Shown here: one piece after another, positions 1 to 4,576 of the stretch
Layout: each line of letters opens with the position of its first letter
How positions within the stretch are numbered: position 1 is the first letter of the stretch
From: Deltaproteobacteria bacterium
Lineage (GTDB): Bacteria > Desulfobacterota > SM23-61
Assembly (NCBI GenBank): GCA_026388915.1
Contig: JAPLIW010000038.1
Location: 1 to 5,361 of the forward strand
DNA length: 5,361 bases
Reading direction: 5' to 3'
The notes under the pieces: generated by a model
The model's input: the letters and a program-made list of their open reading frames with translations, nothing else
What the model was told of the DNA's origin: nothing
Database searches by the model: none
Position numbers and translations under genes: made by a program

Positions 1-1
1 A

Positions 2-109
2 ACCAATGAGCATCTGCCTGTGATCCTGCACAAAGAAGACAGCATCGGCGCTATGGATTACGCCGATTTGACCCAGAATTTTATCCACCACTTAGAGGAT
101 ATTATATGA
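2..109 (+). CDS. 3' end of an unidentified protein (partial)
   Basis: An open frame enters from the left edge and stops at TGA 107-109, giving 35 residues with no start codon in view. The visible tail contains LPVILHKEDSIGAMDYADL and then a short amphipathic helix. Its stop overlaps the next start as ATGA, so the two genes are probably co-transcribed and translationally coupled, which is the main reason to believe the frame is real. A strand ending in PVILHK followed by a hydrophobic MDYADL turn and helix is faintly like the C-terminus of small phage-type PD-(D/E)XK nucleases. That resemblance is too weak to use as a name, because no catalytic region is visible. Confidence 0.55.
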   Translation, partial: TNEHLPVILHKEDSIGAMDYADLTQNFIHHLEDII

Positions 110-735
110 GCTACAAAGAACTAGCAGAGCATCTGCGATCAGTGGGAAGCAAAGTGGTTAGTCACCATGAAAAACTGGAAGGAATCCCTCTGGCCCAGGC
201 GGCGGAAAGCCTGGAGAAGGCGGTCTTTAGGTTTGAAAAAAGGCTGGATGACTTTTTGGGGGGGCGGGGACCCGGGATTCAGGATTTGGAAGAGCTGCTC
301 AAATCTCCCCAGGCCAAAGCCCATCTACCCCTGCCGGGGCTAAACATCATCAGCCAAAAAATATTCGGGGAGACCCTGAAAGCCGATAAACCGGCAACGG
401 CCAAGAAAGAATTCTTTGAGCGGGTAAAGAAAGAACAGGTAGGCGAAAAGGCCGTGGCGGTCATAAAAGAATTCTTTTTTAAGGCTGCTCAAATGCCCCC
501 TCCTCCCGCAGACAAGGTTTCCATGCAGAACGAGCTGCTGCGGTTGGGTGGCCTTTCCGATGAAGAATTGCAGTATGAATTCAGCCATCGGCTGAAAACG
601 GTAGCCCTTCTCAAGAAACTGGCCAACGCCAATTCCCTGCCGGTTTCCCGGAATGCCAAGCGTGCCGAGCTGGTTGAAAAAATTACTCATTACGCCAGGC
701 GGGCCTATGCCAACATTGCCCACAGGGCGCCATGA
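106..735 (+). CDS. Hypothetical helical protein with SAP-like C-terminal segment
   Basis: I do not recognise this 209-residue protein. The ATG is preceded by AGAGGA (94-99) at six bases and overlaps the upstream stop as ATGA, which supports this start and suggests coupling. It is rich in Lys, Glu and Ala and predicted almost wholly helical, with no signal peptide or membrane segment, so it is probably cytoplasmic. Residues about 99-128 hold two similar helices, KKEFFERVKK and IKEFFFKAA. A PPPP linker follows at 131-134. Residues about 168-198 (LKKLANANSLPVS..., then KRAELVEKI) have the helix-extended-helix pattern of SAP or Rho-N-like nucleic-acid-binding motifs. DNA or RNA binding is therefore an inference from one short motif. 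A T5G7 run at 253-264 lies inside the gene, but the frame continues normally across it. Confidence 0.7.
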   Translation: MSYKELAEHLRSVGSKVVSHHEKLEGIPLAQAAESLEKAVFRFEKRLDDFLGGRGPGIQDLEELLKSPQAKAHLPLPGLNIISQKIFGETLKADKPATAKKEFFERVKKEQVGEKAVAVIKEFFFKAAQMPPPPADKVSMQNELLRLGGLSDEELQYEFSHRLKTVALLKKLANANSLPVSRNAKRAELVEKITHYARRAYANIAHRAP

Positions 736-892
736 TGATTTTGGGGATATTGATTCAGGCAGTTCTTTTTAACGGGGTTCACCCATTCCAAAAGAATTTC
801 TTTATGTTCCGTAAGCTCCGATCTGTCGGAACAAGTGAAATATTTGGAGCGGACGCAGAGAAATCGGCCGGCTCCCAAGTAAGGATGAAGCA

Positions 893-899
893 GGGGAGG
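893..899 (+). promoter_or_regulatory. Strong ribosome binding site of the zinc-knuckle gene
   Basis: GGGGAGG lies five bases before the ATG at 905. It decides the start of the 173-residue gene and argues against the overlapping 65-codon frame that runs through it from 732. Confidence 0.7.
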
Positions 900-904
900 A
901 CAAA

Positions 905-1426
905 ATGGGAATGTTTGATACCATTATAGGAGAGATGGAATGCCCTGAGTGCAGGCAGACCAAAGAGAGGGAGATTCAGACCAAGCGCGGACCCTGCCTG
1001 ATGGAAACCTATCACCTTGGCGACACCATAGAACCATTCTTTTTCGGTGACTACTGGTTTGAAGAAGAATGGTACTGTGAGGATTGCCACAAGAGAGCCA
1101 GAGAAAAAGATGAGAATGCGAAGATTGACTGGCACAAGGTTTATGTCCATTGCATCAATGGCCTGATTGTGGGGATTTCAAATGCCCGGGGAGAAGAGGA
1201 AAAGCTTCCAGACTGGACCTTGATACACAGGATATCGAGAGATAGGCACAATTATCGGAATCTTCTTTTAAAAATCGACGGCAAGATCAGGAACTTTAGA
1301 GGGCGGAAAGAGGGGGAAGCTCACTTCCCTTTTGATATCAGGCCGAAGACTGCAGATGAACTCTTTAAGAAGATACAAGAGGATATAGCCGAAGTTCTCA
1401 AAGGGGAATCCCCTGGATTCTTTTGA
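905..1426 (+). CDS. Hypothetical protein with two CxxC zinc knuckles (MGMFDT type)
   Basis: A 173-residue soluble protein with a strong ribosome binding site. It opens MGMFDTIIGEMECPEC, a start I associate from memory with small uncharacterised, often phage- or plasmid-linked proteins; I could not search for them. C13/C16 (CPEC) and C58/C61 (CEDC) form two CxxC knuckles about 41 residues apart, able to bind one zinc as a split ribbon; C31 is an extra cysteine between them. The middle is acidic and aromatic (FFFGDYWFEEEWY, about 45-57). Residues about 80-140 look like a beta-rich domain, and the C-terminus (about 150-168) is a helix rich in Lys and Glu. No catalytic motif is visible. It stands 169 nt from the preceding gene and ends in a probable terminator, so it may be its own unit. 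Function unknown; nucleic-acid or protein binding is a guess. Confidence 0.72.
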   Translation: MGMFDTIIGEMECPECRQTKEREIQTKRGPCLMETYHLGDTIEPFFFGDYWFEEEWYCEDCHKRAREKDENAKIDWHKVYVHCINGLIVGISNARGEEEKLPDWTLIHRISRDRHNYRNLLLKIDGKIRNFRGRKEGEAHFPFDIRPKTADELFKKIQEDIAEVLKGESPGFF

Positions 1427-1434
1427 GATTTTTT
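1406..1434 (+). terminator. Probable intrinsic terminator overlapping the end of the zinc-knuckle gene
   Basis: GAATCC (1406-1411) and GGATTC (1415-1420) form a perfect 6-bp stem with a CCT loop. It is followed at once by TTTT (1421-1424) and, after GAGA, by TTTTTT (1429-1434). The stem lies inside the last codons of the gene. The stem is short with few GC pairs, so termination may be partial. No stronger terminator is visible before the convergent SEC-C gene. Confidence 0.45.
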
Positions 1435-1542
1435 AGGTCGATGCCAGAGGCAGAAAAGGCCTGGGATATTTGGAGAGGGGGGATAGAGGGGATGGCATTG
1501 ATAAAATCCAGAGATCGGGTTTGTTCAAAAACAACCTATTCC

Positions 1543-2319
1543 TTAATTTATTTTCCCATTTAAGCCTTGCTCAAGTGACCGCTCTCTTTCCCGTTCCCTC
1601 ATTTCGATCAAGCCAAGCAAAGGCCCATCACTATAAGTCTCATCTGGAAAGTGATTCCGCAGGTAATGATAGTAATCCCAGAGTACTTTTTCCGATTTCT
1701 CCCTTTCATAAAACCCCAGGAGCATGCAGAGGAGAGATGCTGTGTAGGCTGTAAGTTTTTGATGCTGAATTATTTCCAGGGCTTCTCTGGCCCAATCCTT
1801 ACCCGAAGCATGGATTACTCTTACAGCTAATTCAACGAAGGCATCATCTTGCGGTTTCTTTAGCTCGTCGAAAATCAAAGGGATAGATAACTCTTGATAT
1901 TTCAGCAGTTTCTCTTTCAATCGTTCGTAATTCAAAGGGTCCAGACCTTTTCTCATTATTTCAACCAGTCCTTTGGCATCATCCGTCTTTTCAATCATGC
2001 GAGCTTCTTTAGCCCCTCGATCCAAAACCCGATTCGTAAAATCAGATGCTAATTTCTCGACTTCGGGCCTTAATAGCGACGAGTAAAGCAACCGAGGCGC
2101 CGATATCCCGTGAACTCTACTCCTCCTGAAGAATTCTTTGCCCAAAGCAGGTATACCATAATCAATTTCTTTTCGATCCGGCAGTACTGGATCTCCGCTT
2201 TCTAGGGGGTTATCGTTCCCGCTAAAGATTTCTTTGCCATAGCAGCATTTTTTGTACTTCTTCCCGCTGAGGCAAGGACAAGGATCGTTTCTACCAACTT
2301 TTTTGACTCTGGTGGGCAA
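1543..2319 (-). CDS. SEC-C motif (zinc-binding) domain protein
   Basis: A 258-residue protein with a canonical SEC-C motif at the N-terminus: VGRNDPCPCLSGKKYKKCC, with C14, C16, C25 and C26 spaced CxC-x8-CC. In SecA this module binds zinc and contacts SecB and ribosomes; as a stand-alone N-terminal module its role is mostly unknown. The rest is helical. Residues about 131-222 resemble HEAT-like helical pairs, followed by HFPDETYSDGPLLGLIEM and a charged RERERER tail. No signal peptide or membrane segment is seen. The start is TTG with AGGGAG seven bases upstream; no in-frame ATG occurs before the upstream stop. It lies 60 nt after the permease gene on the same strand and could be read from the same transcript, but its base composition is much more AT-rich (26 GC of 60 in 1801-1860), so an efflux role is not implied. 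Confidence 0.85.
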   Translation of the reverse strand: MPTRVKKVGRNDPCPCLSGKKYKKCCYGKEIFSGNDNPLESGDPVLPDRKEIDYGIPALGKEFFRRSRVHGISAPRLLYSSLLRPEVEKLASDFTNRVLDRGAKEARMIEKTDDAKGLVEIMRKGLDPLNYERLKEKLLKYQELSIPLIFDELKKPQDDAFVELAVRVIHASGKDWAREALEIIQHQKLTAYTASLLCMLLGFYEREKSEKVLWDYYHYLRNHFPDETYSDGPLLGLIEMRERERERSLEQGLNGKIN

Positions 2320-2326
2320 GAGATCA

Positions 2327-2333
2327 CTCCCTT
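2327..2333 (-). promoter_or_regulatory. Ribosome binding site fixing a TTG start
   Basis: On the minus strand this reads AAGGGAG, seven bases before TTG 2319-2317. No ATG or GTG is available in frame between it and the upstream stop (TAA at 2358-2356), so the TTG is the best start for the SEC-C protein. Confidence 0.6.
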
Positions 2334-2379
2334 GGATATTCTTGAGCAGGTTAATTTATTGAGCCCTTGAACCCCATCC

Positions 2380-3606
2380 CTATTCGTATCTCAAGGCTTC
2401 GATGGGGTCCATCTGGGCGGCTTTGCGGGCGGGATAGAAGCCGAAGAAGATCCCCACGCCGCCGGAAAAAGAAAAGGAGAGAAGCAGAGCCTTGATGGAG
2501 ATCAGGGTGGGCCATTTGAAGATATCCGAGATGATCTGCGAAGCTCCCACTCCCAAAATGATCCCGATGACGCCGCCCAGCAGGCTGAGAACCAGGGCCT
2601 CAACCAGGAACTGCCAGAGAATATCCCGGCCCCGGGCGCCCACGGCCATGCGGATGCCGATCTCCCGCGTCCGTTCGGTGACCGAAACCAGCATGATATT
2701 CATGATCCCGATGCCGCCCACCAGAAGCGAAATGGAGGCGATGGCTCCCAGGAGAATGGACATGACCCGGGCCGATTCCTCGGCCGCGGAAAAGGCCTCC
2801 GTCAGGTTGCGGACGGAGAAATCGTTATCCTGGTTGGCCCGCAAGCGGTGCCGCTGTCGGAGGAGCTGGGTGATCTGTTCTTCGGCCAACTTCATCGTGT
2901 CCGGGTCCGTGGCCTGAACGCTGATGGAGCGCACCATACCCGGAAATTGCTGCCCGAAAAGGAGCCTCTGCCCCGTCTTCAGGGGCACATAGATGACATC
3001 GTCCTGGTCCTGACCCCAGGTGGTCTGCCCCTTGTCGGCCAGAACCCCCACCACGATGAAGGGGAACTTCTTCACGCGGACCACCTGGCCCACCGGGTCC
3101 ATTTCGCCAAAGAGATTTTCCGCCACGGTCTGCCCCAATAAGCAGACTTTAACCGCTCCATCTACATCCGCCTGGGTTAAGGACCGTCCCTTCACCGTCG
3201 GCCAGTCCCGGATGAGCAGGGCCTCGGGGGTGGTGGCAAAGGTGACGGTGGACCAGTTCTGATTTCCAAAGACAACCTGGGTAATACCCTGGAGGACGGG
3301 AGCCGCGTATTTCACCGCGGAGAGCTCATTGGCGATCGCCTTGGCATCCTCCACGGTGAGGGTGGGGACCGATCCAGAACCCCAGCGGAATCCTCCGCTG
3401 GTCGCGCTTCCGGAAAGCACGATCAGGAGATTGGACCCCATGGAGGCGATCTGTTCCTGAATCCGCGCCTTCGCTCCGGACCCGATGGCGATCATGGCAA
3501 TCACCGCGCCGACCCCGATGATGATCCCGAGCATGGTCAGGCCGGAACGCATCTTGTTGCGCCCCAGGGCTTTGAAGGCAATCCGCAGGGTCATGAGGAA
3601 ATTCAT
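2380..3606 (-). CDS. MacB/YknZ-type ABC transporter permease (FtsX family)
   Basis: A 408-residue inner-membrane permease of the type VII (mechanotransmission) ABC family. An N-terminal amphipathic region and membrane helix (about 22-42, MLGIIIGVGAVIAMIAIG) lead into a MacB-type periplasmic domain (about 43-280). Three further helices follow (about 283-308, 333-356 and 372-391). The cytoplasmic loop TERTREIGIRMAVGA (310-324) is the family coupling signature, and the C-terminus YPARKAAQMDPIEALRYE is classic for the family. Length fits stand-alone permeases, not full MacB (about 650 residues) in which the ATPase is fused. The start overlaps the ATPase stop as ATGA and has GAGGGGGG six bases upstream, inside the ATPase gene. 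With the adaptor and ATPase it should form a tripartite exporter, functioning as a homodimer. The substrate (macrolide, peptide, lipid or siderophore) cannot be told from sequence. LolC/E-type lipoprotein release is less likely given the MacA-like partner. Confidence 0.95.
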   Translation of the reverse strand: MNFLMTLRIAFKALGRNKMRSGLTMLGIIIGVGAVIAMIAIGSGAKARIQEQIASMGSNLLIVLSGSATSGGFRWGSGSVPTLTVEDAKAIANELSAVKYAAPVLQGITQVVFGNQNWSTVTFATTPEALLIRDWPTVKGRSLTQADVDGAVKVCLLGQTVAENLFGEMDPVGQVVRVKKFPFIVVGVLADKGQTTWGQDQDDVIYVPLKTGQRLLFGQQFPGMVRSISVQATDPDTMKLAEEQITQLLRQRHRLRANQDNDFSVRNLTEAFSAAEESARVMSILLGAIASISLLVGGIGIMNIMLVSVTERTREIGIRMAVGARGRDILWQFLVEALVLSLLGGVIGIILGVGASQIISDIFKWPTLISIKALLLSFSFSGGVGIFFGFYPARKAAQMDPIEALRYE

Positions 3607-4355
3607 GAGATTCCCCCCTCGGCGGCTGCAGGAAGCTCGGCCAGATCGTCAGCGGCCTGCCGGGGCTGAATCTTCTCGTCTTGGATCACTTTTCCATCCC
3701 GGAAGACCACGTGCCGGCCGGCGTAGCGGGCGATATCCGGTTCGTGGGTCACCAGAATGATGGTGATGCGGGACTCCTGATTGAGCTTCTGCAAAATGGC
3801 CATGATTTCTACACTCGTCCGGGTGTCCAGGTTGCCCGTGGGCTCATCCGCGAGGATGAGAGAAGGCTGGTTCACGAGGGCGCGAGCGATGGCCACTCTC
3901 TGTTGCTGGCCTCCGGAGAGCTGGCTGGGAAGGTGGTGCTCCCGGGCTTGAAGGCCTACCGTCGCCAGGGCTTCCATGGCGGCCCGGTGTCTGTCCCGGG
4001 AGGAATGGTCCTGGCGGTAGTAAAGGGGAAGTTCGACATTTTCCAGGGCGGAGGTTCGCCCCAGGAGGTTGAAATTCTGGAAGACAAAGCCGATCTTCTG
4101 GTTGCGGATTTGGGCCAGCTCGTCCCGGCTCATCCCGGAAACATCCTTTTCCTCCAAGAAATATTTCCCTTGGGTCGGGCGATCCAGGCAGCCCAAGATG
4201 TTCATAAAGGTGGACTTCCCCGACCCCGAGGCCCCCATGATGGCTACGCACTCACCGGCCTCGATGGTTAAGTCCACGCCCTTGAGGGCCGGCACCTGCA
4301 CTTCCCCCAGGTAGTAGATTTTGGTCAGATGCTCAACGCGGATCAGTTCAGGCAT
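3603..4355 (-). CDS. MacB/YknY/LolD-type ABC transporter ATP-binding protein
   Basis: A 250-residue cytoplasmic ATPase that powers the adjacent permease. All key motifs are intact: Walker A GASGSGKST (41-49), Q-loop Q93 in FVFQNFNLL, signature LSGGQQQR (146-153), Walker B LILADE with catalytic E171, D-loop GNLD (174-177) and switch H204. ADEPTGNLD and the N-terminal pattern ending PALKGVDL are typical of the MacB/LolD/FtsE branch. Residues about 225-250 are a poorly conserved tail rich in Ala and Glu that overlaps the permease start. The ATG is the first residue of the conserved family start, yet its ribosome binding site is poor: only GAG about eleven bases upstream, contributed by the end of the adjacent repeat element. 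Translation may therefore be weak or depend on RNA structure there. Confidence 0.95.
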   Translation of the reverse strand: MPELIRVEHLTKIYYLGEVQVPALKGVDLTIEAGECVAIMGASGSGKSTFMNILGCLDRPTQGKYFLEEKDVSGMSRDELAQIRNQKIGFVFQNFNLLGRTSALENVELPLYYRQDHSSRDRHRAAMEALATVGLQAREHHLPSQLSGGQQQRVAIARALVNQPSLILADEPTGNLDTRTSVEIMAILQKLNQESRITIILVTHEPDIARYAGRHVVFRDGKVIQDEKIQPRQAADDLAELPAAAEGGIS

Positions 4356-4366
4356 AGCAGCTTTTT

Positions 4367-4394
4367 CTCACGCCAAGGCGCAAAGAACGCAAAG
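4367..4394 (+). repeat. Left terminal inverted repeat of the element
   Basis: A 28-nt arm starting CTCACGCCAAG and ending in two CGCAAAG units. It pairs with 4542-4569; the mismatches are at 4378, 4386 and 4387. Confidence 0.8.
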
Positions 4395-4463
4395 AAAAAT
4401 GTGAATAAAAAAGTCTGCCATCTTACCTTGTACCCTGGGCCTTGAGTCTTTACCCATTCTTGC

Positions 4464-4490
4464 CTCTGCGAGCTCCGCGTTCTCTGCGGT
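4464..4490 (+). repeat. Central block of three 9-nt iterons
   Basis: CTCTGCG (4464-4470), CTCCGCG (4473-4479) and CTCTGCG (4482-4488), each followed by two variable bases, giving an exact 9-nt period. Confidence 0.75.
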
Positions 4491-4505
4491 TCATCATTAT
4501 TTTTT

Positions 4506-4534
4506 ATTCTGTTTTGTGTTTTTCCTTTTTGCAA
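4506..4534 (-). promoter_or_regulatory. Weak candidate promoter inside the repeat element, toward the ATPase gene
   Basis: On the minus strand TTGCAA (4534-4529) and CAGAAT (4511-4506) are 17 bases apart, each matching four of six bases of the sigma-70 consensus. The area is AT-rich, so a chance match is quite possible. If real, it would restart transcription of the ATPase and permease downstream of the element. Confidence 0.15.
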
Positions 4535-4541
4535 AAAATCC

Positions 4542-4569
4542 CTTTGCGGCCTTTGCGACTTGGCGTGAG
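4542..4569 (-). repeat. Right terminal inverted repeat of the element
   Basis: On the plus strand this reads CTTTGCGGC CTTTGCGAC and then TTGGCGTGAG. Its reverse complement matches 25 of 28 bases of 4367-4394. It ends seven bases from the adaptor stop codon. Confidence 0.8.
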
Positions 4570-4576
4570 CCGCCTT

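Larger units (their letters stand above)
4367..4569. repeat. 203-bp inverted-repeat element of 9-nt iterons (MITE- or REP-like)
   Basis: The gap between the adaptor stop (4577) and ATPase start (4355) is almost wholly this element. Its ends are 28-nt inverted repeats matching at 25 positions. Three blocks of 9-nt units lie within it: CGCAAAGAA twice at the left end, CTCTGCG/CTCCGCG/CTCTGCG in the centre, and CTTTGCGGC CTTTGCGAC at the right end. The segments between are AT-rich. No transposase is present; open frames crossing it are artefacts of the 9-nt period, which is a multiple of three. I recall similar CGCAAAG/CTCTGCG repeats between genes in many environmental bacteria but cannot verify the family. 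No clean target duplication is visible: the flanks AGCAGCTTTTT (left) and AGCCGCCTTTTA (right) are only loosely alike. Confidence 0.75.

Noticed and set aside
807..831. Small inverted repeats TCCGA-TCTG-TCGGA and TTCCG...CGGAA as a possible operator
   Set aside because: The 5-bp arms are too short, no promoter is visible beside them, and no T tract follows.
732..929. 65-codon plus-strand frame starting in an ATGA overlap with the 209-residue gene
   Set aside because: It overlaps the next gene by 25 nt, has no recognisable domain, and the strong ribosome binding site belongs to the ATG at 905. The ATGA overlap alone is weak evidence.
1462..1495. G-rich stretch as a G-quadruplex
   Set aside because: G runs are uneven (GG, GGGGGG, GGGG, GG) and do not give four clear runs of three or more in a compact motif.
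1518..1536. Hairpin GGTT(T)GTT / AACAACC between the convergent genes as a terminator for the SEC-C gene
   Set aside because: The stem has a bulge and there is no T tract on the minus strand; support is too weak for a feature.
3681..4271. 196-codon plus-strand frame opposite the ATPase gene
   Set aside because: It is a shadow of the GC-rich ATPase gene, whose motifs are all intact on the minus strand.
4367..4569. CRISPR array
   Set aside because: The units are 9 nt with 2-nt variable steps and inverted arms; there are no spacers of CRISPR size and no cas genes.
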